Shown: positions 35,544-45,297 of the stretch, one piece after another | How the letters are laid out: every line of letters begins with the position of its first letter | How positions within the stretch are numbered: position 1 is the stretch's first letter | From: Rhodococcus sp. Leaf278 | Lineage (GTDB): Bacteria > Actinomycetota > Actinomycetes > Mycobacteriales > Mycobacteriaceae | DNA length: 64,000 nucleotides | Direction of reading: 5' to 3' | NCBI RefSeq assembly: GCF_001426085.1 | Contig: NZ_LMRR01000001.1 | Span: forward strand, 187,539 to 251,538 | Translations under genes and position numbers: made by a program | The notes under the pieces: generated by a model | Databases searched by the model: none | Seen by the model: the letters and a program-made list of their open reading frames with translations, nothing else | Told to the model about the DNA's origin: nothing

Positions 35544-36611
35544 CTATCGGTCGGGCCGGCCGCGCCGGTACCGCTGAACCACCTTGGCTCCGACGGGTAC
35601 TGCGAACAACATCATGAAGACTCGGATGACCTGGGCAGCCACGACGAATGTCACGTTCGCGCCGGTCGAGGCCGCGATGGCGAGTACTGCGTAGACGCCG
35701 CCCGGAGTGGTCGCGAGGTAGCCCTCGTACCCGCTCGTCCCGGTTGCCGACGCCAACCACAATCCGAGCATCGCGCAGCCGACCGTGACGGCGATGATCA
35801 ACATCAGCGATGCGGGCAGGACGCGCGAGATCGACTTGAGGCTGGCTACGGTGAAGCGCAGTCCGGCCTGCCAGCCGATGACGATGTACGCCGCCCACAG
35901 CAACAGCGTCGGAACGGATGCGTCGAACGAGACGCCGAGCACGTCGGCGAGCGTGGCCATGATCAGCGGGCCGAGCAGGGCGGGGGCGGGCAGCCGGATC
36001 ACCTTGGCGAGCAGCACACCGATGACGCCGCAGATCAGGACGAAGGCGAGATCGATCCACAGTGCTTCGTGAACGTCGGCGGTGACCGACGACTGTCCGG
36101 GCTGGGCGTCGAACACCAGGGTCGCAACCAGCGGCAACGTGGTCGTCACCAGTACGACGCGCAGGTACTGCACCACGGCGACGACTCGTTCGTCGCCGCC
36201 GAGCTCCTGCGTGATCGCCACCAGTCCCGACGCGCCTCCCGCGACGAGCGCCAGCGAACCGGTCAGCGAATCGATGTCTTTGCGAAGTCCGAGCAGCGCT
36301 CCTGCCGCGATCGACAACAGTAGGGTGCCGATGCACGCCAGCAGCACCGGTAGCCATGTGTCACCCAGCGAGCTCAGGGTCTCGCGCTGTACGAGCGTTC
36401 CGATCTCGACGCCGAGTATCGCCTGCGCCGCCATCCCGAGTCGACGCGGTAGGGGTGCCCGCTCGGTGCCCGTCGTCGGAGCCCAACCGGCGAGTGCGAA
36501 CACGATGGCCACCAACAGCGCAACGAACAGTGCCGCCGACGGCACACCGAGCGCATCGGCTCCGACGGTCAGTCCGACCGTGACGGCTATCAGCAGCAGC
36601 CAGCGAATCAA
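35544..36611 (-). CDS. AbrB-family membrane protein (putative transporter)
   Basis: A 355-residue membrane protein with about ten helices in two repeats (QAILGVEIG and, near 265, IGWQAGLRF), typical of the AbrB/'ammonia monooxygenase' family. The name is historical; the proteins are probably transporters or regulators of unknown ligand. Its ATG overlaps the stop of the flavin-reductase gene (36608-36611), so they are one operon. Confidence 0.8.
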   Translation of the reverse strand: MIRWLLLIAVTVGLTVGADALGVPSAALFVALLVAIVFALAGWAPTTGTERAPLPRRLGMAAQAILGVEIGTLVQRETLSSLGDTWLPVLLACIGTLLLSIAAGALLGLRKDIDSLTGSLALVAGGASGLVAITQELGGDERVVAVVQYLRVVLVTTTLPLVATLVFDAQPGQSSVTADVHEALWIDLAFVLICGVIGVLLAKVIRLPAPALLGPLIMATLADVLGVSFDASVPTLLLWAAYIVIGWQAGLRFTVASLKSISRVLPASLMLIIAVTVGCAMLGLWLASATGTSGYEGYLATTPGGVYAVLAIAASTGANVTFVVAAQVIRVFMMLFAVPVGAKVVQRYRRGRPDR

Positions 36612-37195
36612 GAAGGTCGCTCGATCTCACGAACCTCGGGCGGCAATCCCCACTCGGTGCGGCCGAGGCGACTGAGCGGGGCAATGGTCTCGAACTCGGG
36701 GAGTCCGTCCTCGGCGAGGAATTCGGGGCGTACCGACAGCGCGACGACGGTGCCCATGACGACGAAACAGTTTCCCACCTCGACGACGCGATGCAGCGTC
36801 GCTTCGATGGCGATCGGTGCGGCCGCCACGCGCGGCGGCGTCACGATCGCACTGGGTTCGCTCTCGATGCCGACCGCCTCGAACTCGCTGACACCGTGAT
36901 CGAAGCTCGCCGAGCTGTCGTTGACCTGATCGACCAACGGTGCCGTCGCCAGATTGACGACGAACTCGCCGGTGGCCTCGATGTTGCGCAGACTGTCCTT
37001 GCGGCTCACCGACGTGAACTGCACGACCGGCGGCTCCACCGAGGAGACCGTGAAGAAGCTGTAGGGCGCGAGGTTCGCCACACCGTCGGCGGAGACGGTG
37101 GACACCCACGCGATGGGCCTGGGCACTACCGACGCAGTCAGCAGCTGGTAGAAGCGACGTGGGGTGACCTCTTCGGGTCGAAAGACTGTACGCAC
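36608..37195 (-). CDS. Flavin reductase family protein
   Basis: A 195-residue split-barrel flavin-binding protein: [20 protein letters not shown] and SYFFTVSS-like strand near residues 25-53, and [14 protein letters not shown] at the C-terminus. It probably binds FMN and reduces flavin or a small substrate. It overlaps the AbrB-type gene by 4 bases. It is divergent from menD across 62 bases. Confidence 0.8.
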   Translation of the reverse strand: MRTVFRPEEVTPRRFYQLLTASVVPRPIAWVSTVSADGVANLAPYSFFTVSSVEPPVVQFTSVSRKDSLRNIEATGEFVVNLATAPLVDQVNDSSASFDHGVSEFEAVGIESEPSAIVTPPRVAAAPIAIEATLHRVVEVGNCFVVMGTVVALSVRPEFLAEDGLPEFETIAPLSRLGRTEWGLPPEVREIERPS

Positions 37196-37257
37196 CTCTC
37201 AATACTGTCAAAGCCCGGTTGCGGCGGCCGACCGGAGCATCTGACACTCTGGAAACT

Positions 37258-38868
37258 GTGAATCCGTCCACCGCTCAGGCCACTGCTGTCGTCGACGAAC
37301 TGGCGCGCAGCGGCATCGAAGACGTCGTGCTGTGCCCCGGCTCGCGCAACGCCCCGTTGGCGTTCGCGTTGCAGGAAGCCGATGCGGCCGGACGTCTGCG
37401 ATTGCACATGCGGATCGACGAACGGACCGCCGGATTTCTGGCCATCGGACTGAGCCTGGGTAGCGGCCAACCCGTACCGGTGGTGATGACGTCGGGAACG
37501 GCGGTGGCAAACCTCGGGCCCGCCGTACTCGAAGCGAACTACGCCCGCATCCCGCTGATCGTCATCAGTGCCAACCGGCCCTACGAGATGCTCGGCACCG
37601 GAGCCAACCAGACCATCGAGCAGCTCGGCCTCTTCGGATCCCAGGTTCGCGCAACCATCAGCCTCGGGCTGGCCGAAGAGGAGCCGAAACAGAACAGTCA
37701 GTGGCGCAGCGCGGTCTCGCGAGTCATCGCTGCTGCGCGCGGCGCACGCTCGGGCAACGCCGGACCCGTGCACTTCGATATTCCACTGCGTGAACCCCTG
37801 GTTCCTGCCCTCGGCGATCCGGGGGCGCGGCCCGAAGGGCGTCCGGACGGGATGCCGTGGACGACGACCACCCAGGCGACGCTGGACGTGCCGGTCGAGC
37901 TGGACCTGACGATCGACACCGTGGTCGTCTCCGGACACGGCGGCGGCGTCCGTCCGGAGCTCGCCGGCTTGCCGACCGTCGCCGAGCCGACCGCGCCGCT
38001 GCACGGAATTGCGTTGCACCCCTTGGCTCTGGCGCAGTTGAAACCGCGTCAGGCCGTCATCACCGGACGCCCGACACTGCACCGCCAGGTCTCGGCGCTG
38101 CTGGCCGACCCCGCCGTCGACGTCATCGCGCTCACCACCGGTCCGCGTTGGCCCGACGTCTCGGGCAACGTGCTGGCCACCGGCACGCGAGCGATCACCA
38201 CCGGTGCGCCCGATCCCGCCTGGATCGCCCGCTGCGCTGCGCTGTCCGAGCGCGCTGAAAAGGCTGTGCACGAACAACTCCGAGAGCATCCCAAGCCGAC
38301 GGGGCTGCACGTGGCCGACGTCGTGATGTCCGCGCTGCAGCCCGGCGATCAGCTGGTGCTCGGAGCCTCCAACCCTGTGCGCGACGCGGCCCTGGTCTCG
38401 ACTCCGATCCCGGGGGTGAAGGTTCTGTCCAACCGCGGCGTTGCCGGCATCGACGGCACCGTCTCGACGGCGATCGGCGCCGCGATGGCCGGAAAGCGGC
38501 GCACGATAGCGCTTCTCGGGGACCTGACGTTTCTGCACGACGCGGCGGGCATGCTCATCGGAACCGGCGAGCCGCGTCCCGACGATCTGACGATCGTCGT
38601 CGCCAACGACGACGGCGGTGGCATCTTCGAGCTGCTCGAGCAGGGGGATCCGCAGTATGCGGGCGTGTTCGAGCGAGTATTCGGCACGCCACACGGAATG
38701 GATCTCGGAGCGTTGTGCGGGGCCTATCGCGTCGAGCATCGGTTGGTCGAATTACCCGAGCTGGCAACCGAACTCACCGCGCATGCCGTGGGAATCAGGG
38801 TGTTGGAAGTGACCACGGAGCGGTCGGGATTGCGGGATCTGCACGCGGCGATCCGCGCCCGTCTCTAA
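37258..38868 (+). CDS. menD: SEPHCHC synthase
   Basis: MenD, a thiamine-diphosphate enzyme, joins 2-oxoglutarate to isochorismate. The 536-residue protein has [14 protein letters not shown] near 27-40, [13 protein letters not shown] (with the catalytic Glu), [26 protein letters not shown], and the cofactor segment [18 protein letters not shown] 37258 gives a start like M. tuberculosis MenD; 13 more in-frame codons upstream are possible. Its stop overlaps that of the convergent DUF2505 gene. Confidence 0.95.
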   Translation: MNPSTAQATAVVDELARSGIEDVVLCPGSRNAPLAFALQEADAAGRLRLHMRIDERTAGFLAIGLSLGSGQPVPVVMTSGTAVANLGPAVLEANYARIPLIVISANRPYEMLGTGANQTIEQLGLFGSQVRATISLGLAEEEPKQNSQWRSAVSRVIAAARGARSGNAGPVHFDIPLREPLVPALGDPGARPEGRPDGMPWTTTTQATLDVPVELDLTIDTVVVSGHGGGVRPELAGLPTVAEPTAPLHGIALHPLALAQLKPRQAVITGRPTLHRQVSALLADPAVDVIALTTGPRWPDVSGNVLATGTRAITTGAPDPAWIARCAALSERAEKAVHEQLREHPKPTGLHVADVVMSALQPGDQLVLGASNPVRDAALVSTPIPGVKVLSNRGVAGIDGTVSTAIGAAMAGKRRTIALLGDLTFLHDAAGMLIGTGEPRPDDLTIVVANDDGGGIFELLEQGDPQYAGVFERVFGTPHGMDLGALCGAYRVEHRLVELPELATELTAHAVGIRVLEVTTERSGLRDLHAAIRARL

Positions 38869-39368
38869 CTCTGTTGCGCCGCCACCCATTCGAGTGTCTC
38901 GCCGGTTTCCTGATCGATCATGTCCTTGATCATCTTGTTGATCAGGTCCTCGATCTTGCCGCCGACGAGTGGGATCTTGACCGTCGATTCACCCACGATG
39001 ATCAACTTCGCGCCGGTGCCGTCGGGCTGCAGTGACAACGTGCCGGTGATCTTCGCCGGAAGGCCGGTGGTGCTACCGGTCAGCGTTCCCTCGGCGTGGT
39101 CGCCCTCGAGCGGACCCCAGTAATCGGTGCGGGAGACGATCAGCTTGCCCTTGATGACCTTGGTGACGAATCCGGGGAGCTCGTTGGTGCCGACCTCTTC
39201 GGAGATGTCGACCGTCAGGCCGCCGTCGTCGTGCTTGGTCAGCTCGTACCCGTCTGTCTTCTTCGCCTTGGCGAAGCGCGCCATCCACTGGTCCTCACTG
39301 GTCAGTGCTGCGTGCACTTCTGCGGGAGGATTGGACGCGCGGAGTGTGTGTTCGAAGCTGCGAGACAT
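38865..39368 (-). CDS. DUF2505 family (SRPBCC-like) protein
   Basis: A 167-residue protein starting [20 protein letters not shown] and ending with a long helix ([20 protein letters not shown]), the DUF2505 pattern. The fold is of the START/SRPBCC ligand-binding kind; the ligand is unknown. The ATG at 39368 was chosen because upstream in-frame sequence is antisense to the DUF3592 gene. The 54-base gap to that divergent gene must hold both promoters. Confidence 0.8.
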   Translation of the reverse strand: MSRSFEHTLRASNPPAEVHAALTSEDQWMARFAKAKKTDGYELTKHDDGGLTVDISEEVGTNELPGFVTKVIKGKLIVSRTDYWGPLEGDHAEGTLTGSTTGLPAKITGTLSLQPDGTGAKLIIVGESTVKIPLVGGKIEDLINKMIKDMIDQETGETLEWVAAQQS

Positions 39369-39422
39369 GAGAGCAGACGCTACCCGAGCCGAGCTCGATC
39401 GGCTGCGAAGTAATCTGTCGAA

Positions 39423-39884
39423 GTGACCGATACAGCCCGAGGCAGCCGAACCCTGCGCAGGTCCCGGCTGATCGTGCTCGTGGTCGCTACCGCGATCTCG
39501 GTGCTGGCGGTGTTGCTGGTGGTCGGAGCGTGGCGAAACGACGTCACCATCGATTCCGACAAGGGCACCGCCACCGCCGAGGTGCTGTCGGCTGGCAAGT
39601 TGCGGTCGGCCGTCAGCTTCATCACTCCGGACGGCGTGACGCACAACCCGGCGCTCGGCGTCCTGTATCCCACCAACCTCGTCGCGGGCCAACGCATCGA
39701 GGTCGAGTACTACAAGGCCGAACCCGACGACGTCGAGCTGCTGGTGCGGGTTGCAGGCCGTGACGCCACCGTCGCCATCGTCCCGGCAGGATCGGTCATC
39801 GTCGTCACCTGGCTCATCGCGGGGCCCGTATTGTTCTGGCTCCGTCGCAAGGAGACCCAGCGTAAGGAGGCCGAATATGCGTAA
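39423..39884 (+). CDS. DUF3592 membrane protein
   Basis: A 153-residue protein with two membrane helices (about 15-36 and 118-137) flanking an extracytoplasmic beta domain (ATAEVLSAGKLRSAVSFITP), the DUF3592 form. M. tuberculosis Rv0556 sits in the same place after menD. Its last 8 bases overlap the next gene. Function unknown. Confidence 0.8.
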   Translation: MTDTARGSRTLRRSRLIVLVVATAISVLAVLLVVGAWRNDVTIDSDKGTATAEVLSAGKLRSAVSFITPDGVTHNPALGVLYPTNLVAGQRIEVEYYKAEPDDVELLVRVAGRDATVAIVPAGSVIVVTWLIAGPVLFWLRRKETQRKEAEYA

Positions 39885-40302
39885 TGCCAAGCAGTGGGTC
39901 ATCGCCGTTCTCGCCGCAGTGGCCGGGTTCGCGTTGGTGAACTTCGGCAACATCGCGTCGTCGATCGTCGTGATGGTGCTTGTCGTGGTGTTCCTTCTCG
40001 TTCTGACGACTCCGGTGCTGTATCCGCGTTCTCTGCCGGACGATGCTTCACGCGTGCTCGCCGCGGACCGGTCCGTTCCGCTGATCTACTGGCGGCCGGG
40101 CTGCATCTTCTGCCTGCGGCTGCGGTTGGCTCTGCTGCTACGCGGGAAGAAAGCAGTGTGGACGAGCATCCGCCAGGATCCGGCAGCGGCAGCGCGGGTC
40201 CGGTCGGTCAACGACGGCAACGAGACGGTCCCGACGGTGTTCGCCCCGTCCGAGCACCGCACCAACCCCGATCCGTCGTGGGTGATCACGCAATTCGTGT
40301 GA
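39877..40302 (+). CDS. Membrane-anchored glutaredoxin-like protein
   Basis: A 141-residue protein with two N-terminal membrane helices (about 6-45), then a thioredoxin-fold domain with CxxC at CIFC (near residue 74-77) in YWRPGCIFCLRLRLAL and TVPTVF before the C-terminus. It is a mycoredoxin/glutaredoxin-type disulfide reductase tethered to the inner membrane face. The ATG at 39877 has AAGGAGG before it and overlaps the DUF3592 gene by 8 bases. Confidence 0.75.
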   Translation: MRNAKQWVIAVLAAVAGFALVNFGNIASSIVVMVLVVVFLLVLTTPVLYPRSLPDDASRVLAADRSVPLIYWRPGCIFCLRLRLALLLRGKKAVWTSIRQDPAAAARVRSVNDGNETVPTVFAPSEHRTNPDPSWVITQFV

Positions 40303-40365
40303 CGTTGGCCCACACGTAACGTTGTCCATACCTGGTCGACGGCGAGGCCGCCCACACTGAGGACC

Positions 40366-41505
40366 GTGCGAGTAGCCATCGTTGCGGAATCGTTCTTACC
40401 CAACATGAACGGCGTCACCCACTCGGTGATCCGTGTCCTCGAACATCTCGACAGGACCGGGCACGATGCCATCGTCATCGCCCCGGACAATCCGTCCGGC
40501 CCGAAGGCCGAAACGTGGCACGACAACGTTCCGGTGTATCGGGTGCCGTCCGTGATGGTTCCGAAGGTGAGCTCGTTGCCCGTCGGGGTGCCCGGACTCG
40601 GGATGGTCTCGGCCTTGCGCGAATTCGCCCCCGACGTCGTACATCTGGCCTCGCCGTTCCTGCTCGGAGCCGGCGGCCTGGCCGCCGCCAACCGGTTGGA
40701 CGTGCCCGCAGTTGCCGTCTACCAGACCGATGTCGCCGGTTTCGCCGCGAGTTACGGCCTGGGCCTGACCTCGAAGGCGGCGTGGCGCTGGACCAGGAGA
40801 CTGCACCGCGGCGCGGCCCGCACCCTGGCACCGTCGACGTCGGCCGTCGATGCACTGGAGCTGCACGGCATCCCGCGCGTCCATCGGTGGGCCAGGGGAG
40901 TGGACGCGGTCCGCTTCGCACCCTCTGCCAAGTCGCAGACGCTCAGAACCCAGTGGGGAGCCGGAGACAAACTGATCGTCGGCTTCGTCGGCAGGCTCGC
41001 CCCCGAGAAGCACGTCGAGCGGCTTGCCGTCCTGGCCACGGATCCGTCGATCCAGCTGGTGATCGTCGGCGGCGGACCCGACACGGCAACCTTGCAGGCG
41101 CTGATGCCGAACGCCATCTTCACCGGCCAACTCGGCGGAGCCGAACTCGCACAGGCCTACGCCAGCTTCGACATCTTCGTGCATCCAGGCGAACACGAAA
41201 CCTTCTGCCAGGCAGTGCAGGAAGCACTTGCCAGCGGAGTGCCCGTCATCGGACCGGACGCCGGCGGCCCGCGCGATCTGATCTCGCACTGCCGCAACGG
41301 CTATCTGCTGCCGGTCGACAAGTTCACCGAATTGCTGCCGAGCGCAGTCGGAGCCCTCGCCGAACCCGTCACCCGCGCCCGTTTCGGCGACGCCGCCCGC
41401 AAGTCGGTTCTACACCGCACCTGGCCGGCCATCTGCGACGAGCTGATCTCCCACTACTACGACGTGCAAGGCATCACAGCACCCCGGATACAAAAGATTG
41501 CTTGA
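40366..41505 (+). CDS. mgtA: GT4 alpha-mannosyltransferase, MgtA-like
   Basis: A 379-residue GT-B glycosyltransferase of family 4. The N-terminal domain starts [20 protein letters not shown]. The donor domain has [15 protein letters not shown] and [23 protein letters not shown] with the EX7E motif. It matches M. tuberculosis MgtA (Rv0557), a GDP-mannose-dependent enzyme of lipomannan or mannosylated glycolipid synthesis, by similarity and by place between Rv0556- and menG-like genes. It ends 14 bases before menG. Confidence 0.88.
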   Translation: MRVAIVAESFLPNMNGVTHSVIRVLEHLDRTGHDAIVIAPDNPSGPKAETWHDNVPVYRVPSVMVPKVSSLPVGVPGLGMVSALREFAPDVVHLASPFLLGAGGLAAANRLDVPAVAVYQTDVAGFAASYGLGLTSKAAWRWTRRLHRGAARTLAPSTSAVDALELHGIPRVHRWARGVDAVRFAPSAKSQTLRTQWGAGDKLIVGFVGRLAPEKHVERLAVLATDPSIQLVIVGGGPDTATLQALMPNAIFTGQLGGAELAQAYASFDIFVHPGEHETFCQAVQEALASGVPVIGPDAGGPRDLISHCRNGYLLPVDKFTELLPSAVGALAEPVTRARFGDAARKSVLHRTWPAICDELISHYYDVQGITAPRIQKIA

Positions 41506-41519
41506 GTAGTCTGGACCTC

Positions 41520-42215
41520 GTGGCCCAGACATCACGCGCAACCCTGGCAAAAGAGCCCCACGAGGTGGCGTCGATGTTCGACGGCGTCGCTCGGCGATAC
41601 GACATCACCAACACGGTTCTGTCGTTCGGGCAGGATCGCAGTTGGCGCAAGCTGACGCGTCGAGCCCTGGACCTGAAGCCGGGTGAGCGAGTACTGGACC
41701 TTGCCGCGGGCACCGGCGTTTCGACGGTCGAACTCGGCCGCAGCGGAGCGTGGTGCGTGGCCACCGACTTCTCCAAGGGCATGCTGCAAGCCGGGCTGCA
41801 ACGCGGCGTGCCGATGGTTGCCGGTGATGCCATGGCACTGCCCTACGCCGACGCGAGCTTCGATGCCGCCACCATCTCGTTCGGTCTTCGTAACGTCTCG
41901 GATTTCGATGCCGGGCTGCGCGAGATCGCCCGCGTCACCAAGCCGGGTGGGCGCCTCGTGGTGTCGGAATTCTCCACTCCGGTGTTCGGCCCGTTCCGCA
42001 CCGTGTACATGGAGTACCTGATGAAGGCGTTGCCGAAAGTCGCTCGCACCGTGAGTAGTAACCCCGATGCCTACGTCTACCTCGCGGAGTCGATCCGCGC
42101 CTGGCCCACGCAGGAACAGTTGGCTCAGCGCATCACCGACGCCGGCTGGACCGACGTGCAGTGGCGCAACCTGACCGGCGGAATCGTGGCGCTGCACAAG
42201 GCAATTCGGCCGTAG
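41520..42215 (+). CDS. menG: Demethylmenaquinone methyltransferase
   Basis: MenG/UbiE methylates demethylmenaquinone with SAM. The 231-residue protein has the SAM motif [11 protein letters not shown] near 60-70, then [24 protein letters not shown] and [12 protein letters not shown] at the C-terminus, all classical UbiE marks. GTG 41520 gives [20 protein letters not shown], the expected start. Only 6 bases separate its stop from the convergent menJ stop. Confidence 0.95.
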   Translation: MAQTSRATLAKEPHEVASMFDGVARRYDITNTVLSFGQDRSWRKLTRRALDLKPGERVLDLAAGTGVSTVELGRSGAWCVATDFSKGMLQAGLQRGVPMVAGDAMALPYADASFDAATISFGLRNVSDFDAGLREIARVTKPGGRLVVSEFSTPVFGPFRTVYMEYLMKALPKVARTVSSNPDAYVYLAESIRAWPTQEQLAQRITDAGWTDVQWRNLTGGIVALHKAIRP

Positions 42216-42221
42216 GACGGT

Positions 42222-43469
42222 TCACGAAAAAGGCGGCCGGGAATCGATTTTCAGTGAACCGGTTCCCGATGCCCGCCAGGTGCGGGCTACGAGGTCGCTG
42301 TCGGCTTCGGTGATCAGGTTGCCCATGCATCGGACGGCGACCTTCATCAGGGCCCGCGAGCGCATGCCCACCGGTCCCGCTGCGGGCAGGAATTTCGGCA
42401 CGGTCAACAGGCCGGCGAGTCGTCGCGCGATGGAGAAGGCCTGTCCGTAGTGCTCGCGCAGCAGAGTGGGCCAGGCCTCGGTGAGGTCGGGGTGATCGAG
42501 CAGGTCGACGACCATGCGGCCGCCTTCGAGTCCGTAGTCGATGCCCTCGCCGTTGAGTGGGTTCACGCACGCTGCGGCGTCGCCGATGATGGCCCAGTTG
42601 GTGCCTGCGACGCCGGAGACCGCTCCGCCCATCGGTAACAGCGCCGACGCCACCGCCCGCAGCTCGCCTGTCAACGCCCATTCCGGACGCCGCTGCTCGG
42701 TGTAGAGGTCGAGCAGCGGCCGTAACGCGCCGGTTGCCGGTCTCGTGGCGGTGGCGAGCGTGCCGACGCCGATGTTGATGTTCCCGTCGTTGAGTGGGAA
42801 GACCCAGCCGTAACCAGGCTGGAGAGTGCCTGCGGCGTCACGTAATTCGAGGTGCGAACTGATCCACTCGTCGTCGCTGCGTCCCGAGGTGATGTATGCG
42901 CGAGCCGCGACGCCGAACGCGGTGTCCCGATGCCATTGCCGGCCGAGTTGTTTGCCCAGGGTGGAGCGGACGCCGTCGGCGACGATCAGTGTGCGGCAGG
43001 AGATCTCGTGGGCGCCGGTAGCGGTCTGCAGAGTCACCGATCGGACGGAGTTGTCCTCGCGGGTGACGGCAACGGCCTTCGAGCCCTCGGCCATGACTGC
43101 CCCGGATTCGACGGCGACAGCGCGAATGCGATCGTCCAATTCGGTTCTGGGTACGGCACTTCCGACGGTCGGCAGGGATTTGCTCGGCCACTCGAGTTGC
43201 AGTTCCTGGCCGAATCCGCTTAAGCGCAGACCGCGATTGCGCGCTTTCCCACGCACCCATTCGCCGAGGCCGAGCTGATCGAGTTCGGCGACGGCGCGAG
43301 GCGTCAGGCCATCGCCGCAGGTCTTGTCGCGAGGAAAGACGGCTGCGTCGACGAGGACGACGTCGCGGCCGGATCGCGCTGCCCATGCCGCTGCGGACGA
43401 TCCTGCTGGGCCCGCACCCACGACCAGGACGTCGGTCGAGGTGGGAGGGGGCTGCGGGGGAGTGCTCAC
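42222..43469 (-). CDS. menJ: Menaquinone beta-isoprene reductase (geranylgeranyl reductase family)
   Basis: MenJ saturates one isoprene unit of the menaquinone tail, giving MK-n(H2). The 415-residue flavoprotein has the dinucleotide fold VLVVGAGPAGSSAAAWAA at 14-31, KTCGDGLTP near 49-57, and the second FAD site AIIGDAAACVNPLNGEGIDYGL. It is the counterpart of Rv0561c and pairs with menG and the polyprenyl synthase. GTG 43469 was taken as start. It is divergent from the HAD-PhnDCE operon. Confidence 0.92.
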   Translation of the reverse strand: MSTPPQPPPTSTDVLVVGAGPAGSSAAAWAARSGRDVVLVDAAVFPRDKTCGDGLTPRAVAELDQLGLGEWVRGKARNRGLRLSGFGQELQLEWPSKSLPTVGSAVPRTELDDRIRAVAVESGAVMAEGSKAVAVTREDNSVRSVTLQTATGAHEISCRTLIVADGVRSTLGKQLGRQWHRDTAFGVAARAYITSGRSDDEWISSHLELRDAAGTLQPGYGWVFPLNDGNINIGVGTLATATRPATGALRPLLDLYTEQRRPEWALTGELRAVASALLPMGGAVSGVAGTNWAIIGDAAACVNPLNGEGIDYGLEGGRMVVDLLDHPDLTEAWPTLLREHYGQAFSIARRLAGLLTVPKFLPAAGPVGMRSRALMKVAVRCMGNLITEADSDLVARTWRASGTGSLKIDSRPPFS

Positions 43470-43541
43470 ACACTCCAGTATCCCGATTTTGCGCAGGCGT
43501 GCGGCGAGGGCCTCCGGTTAACGCCGTGTGAACGCTTGTTT

Positions 43542-43560
43542 CATAGATTCAAAATCTATG
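43542..43560. promoter_or_regulatory. AT-rich palindrome, possible RpiR operator
   Basis: CATAGATTCAAAATCTATG has perfect 8-base arms around a 3-base centre and is strikingly AT-rich for this genome. It lies between divergent menJ and the HAD gene, 36 bases upstream of the latter's GTG. RpiR-family regulators bind such inverted repeats, and one is encoded at the end of this operon. The link is inferred. Confidence 0.5.
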
Positions 43561-43595
43561 GACGGATCGTTCATGGCGGGTCTAGCGTCTCCCAC

Positions 43596-44282
43596 GTGCA
43601 CCGACCGATCCTCCTTCTCGACTTCGACGGCACCGTCTGCCTCGGAGACGACCCAGTGTGGGCGTACGCCGACGCTGTTGCCGACTCTCTCGACGCGGCC
43701 TCTGCCGACACGCTGCGCGCCGGGTTGACGGCTTTCTTGGAAACCGGAGCGGGTGAGTACGTGGACGGCTACTCCGCCGTTCAGCAGCTGTCGGTGGGCG
43801 TCGATGCTGCCACCCTTGCCGCTGCGTACGCGCACTCCCGCGAACGACTGGCGACGGGTGAGCTCGAGGTGTGGGCTCCCGCCGGACTCGCGGAATTCCT
43901 CGGTCGTGTCTCGGCCGAGGTGGTCCTGGCCACCAATGCCCCACAGCGTGGCGTGGTGGAAACCCTCGAGCGTCTCGGCCTGATCGGGCGCATGGACCGT
44001 GTGTTCACCGATGCAGGTAAGCCCGAGAAGATGCCCGAGCTGGTGGGCTCATTGCTGGACACGCGGTCACCGCATGAACTGGCCAGCGTCGGCGACATCT
44101 GGCGCAACGATCTCGACGCCGCGCATCGTCGCGGTGCCGTCACCGCCTACATCGACCGTCACGGTCATCCTCGGCCCGAGGCGACATTCTGCGCCTCGAC
44201 GTTTCCGGTCATGTACGACGCACTCCTCGAATGGTCCACCGATCCAGCAGCATTCGCACCCACTCACGAAGGACAGTCATGA
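43596..44282 (+). CDS. HAD-superfamily phosphatase
   Basis: A 228-residue HAD hydrolase. Motif I is LLDFDGTVCL near 6-14, motif II is ATNAP, motif III is the lysine in AGKPEKMPEL, and motif IV is SVGDIWRNDLDAA. A classical DxDGT phosphatase motif is present, not the phosphonatase variant, so it probably removes phosphate from an imported or derived compound. GTG 43596 fits the domain start. Its stop overlaps the start of the binding-protein gene, coupling it to the PhnDCE-type importer. Confidence 0.8.
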   Translation: MHRPILLLDFDGTVCLGDDPVWAYADAVADSLDAASADTLRAGLTAFLETGAGEYVDGYSAVQQLSVGVDAATLAAAYAHSRERLATGELEVWAPAGLAEFLGRVSAEVVLATNAPQRGVVETLERLGLIGRMDRVFTDAGKPEKMPELVGSLLDTRSPHELASVGDIWRNDLDAAHRRGAVTAYIDRHGHPRPEATFCASTFPVMYDALLEWSTDPAAFAPTHEGQS

Positions 44283-45292
44283 GAATTCGTACACCCTTGC
44301 TCGCGGTGGTAGCCACCGGACTGCTCACCGCCTCGTTGGCCGGATGCGGTGCCCGCGACGAGTCCACCACCGAGTCCTCGGCTGCGTCGCCCTGCACCGG
44401 ATCCAGTGCTGCAGATGCGGCCGACCCGTCCGAGCTGACGCTGGCCCTCGTTCCCTCGGGTGACGCGAACAAGCTCGTCGAGACCGTCAAGCCGTTGCAG
44501 GACGCGCTGACCGAGCGCCTCGACATCCCCGTCCGCGGCGTCATCACCCAGGACTACCAGGCAGCGGTAGAGGCCATCGGTGCGAACCAGGCGCAGATCG
44601 GCATGCTGCCGCCGCTGCAGATGGTGCAGGCCTGCAACAAGTACGGCGCCGAGCCGGCTCTGCAGACCGTCCGCAAGGGCAAGACCACGTACGCGGCGCA
44701 GTTCTACACCAACAACCCCGACAAGTACTGCGACGACGCTCCCGTCACCGGAGCCAACGGCTTGCTGTACTGCAACGGCACCGAAGGTGGCACGGGCCCA
44801 GCAGGACTCGACTCGCTGGGCAAGATGAAGGACGCCAAAACCGTCATGCTGCAGTCCGCGTCCTCGGCCGGATTCGTCTTCCCCTCCGCCGCCCTGAAGG
44901 CTGCGGGCATCGACTCGACCACCGACCTCGACCTGACGCAGGTCACCTCGCACCCGGCGGCAGTGCTGTCGGTGAACAATGGCGACGACGAGGTGGGTGT
45001 GTCGTTCTGGGACGCCCGCGAGACCGTCGTGAAGGACACCCCCGATGTGGCGAAGAATCTGGTGGTCTTCGCGCTGACCAACGAGATCCCCAACGACGGT
45101 GTCTCGATCAGCAGTTCGCTCAGCCCTGATCTGCAGCAGCGCATCTCGGACGCGATGGAGGATTACGCGTCCACCCCCGAGGGTGTCGATGCCCTGACGG
45201 CGATCTATCAGATCACGGGGCTCGACAAGGCCGATCCCGCCGCGCTGCAGCAGGCGCAGACCGAGGCGGACTCCATCGGCCTGGGGAACTGA
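44279..45292 (+). CDS. PhnD-like ABC transporter substrate-binding lipoprotein
   Basis: A 337-residue exported lipoprotein: signal peptide with lipobox LAGC (acylated Cys23), then a type II binding fold with TLALVPSGDANKLVETVKPL and QIGMLPPLQ. This is the phosphate/phosphite/phosphonate-binding PhnD family. The ligand is unknown; the family binds phosphonates, phosphite and other phosphorus compounds. The ATG overlaps the HAD gene stop and has GAAGGA upstream. Confidence 0.85.
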   Translation: MRIRTPLLAVVATGLLTASLAGCGARDESTTESSAASPCTGSSAADAADPSELTLALVPSGDANKLVETVKPLQDALTERLDIPVRGVITQDYQAAVEAIGANQAQIGMLPPLQMVQACNKYGAEPALQTVRKGKTTYAAQFYTNNPDKYCDDAPVTGANGLLYCNGTEGGTGPAGLDSLGKMKDAKTVMLQSASSAGFVFPSAALKAAGIDSTTDLDLTQVTSHPAAVLSVNNGDDEVGVSFWDARETVVKDTPDVAKNLVVFALTNEIPNDGVSISSSLSPDLQQRISDAMEDYASTPEGVDALTAIYQITGLDKADPAALQQAQTEADSIGLGN

Positions 45293-45297
45293 CTCGG

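Noticed and set aside
37138..38739. A 533-codon minus-strand frame across menD
   Set aside because: Antisense to menD, rich in Arg and Gly with no recognisable domain.
43596..44282. Phosphonoacetaldehyde hydrolase (phosphonatase)
   Set aside because: Motif I is the classical DFDGT of phosphatases, and no aminoethylphosphonate transaminase is nearby.
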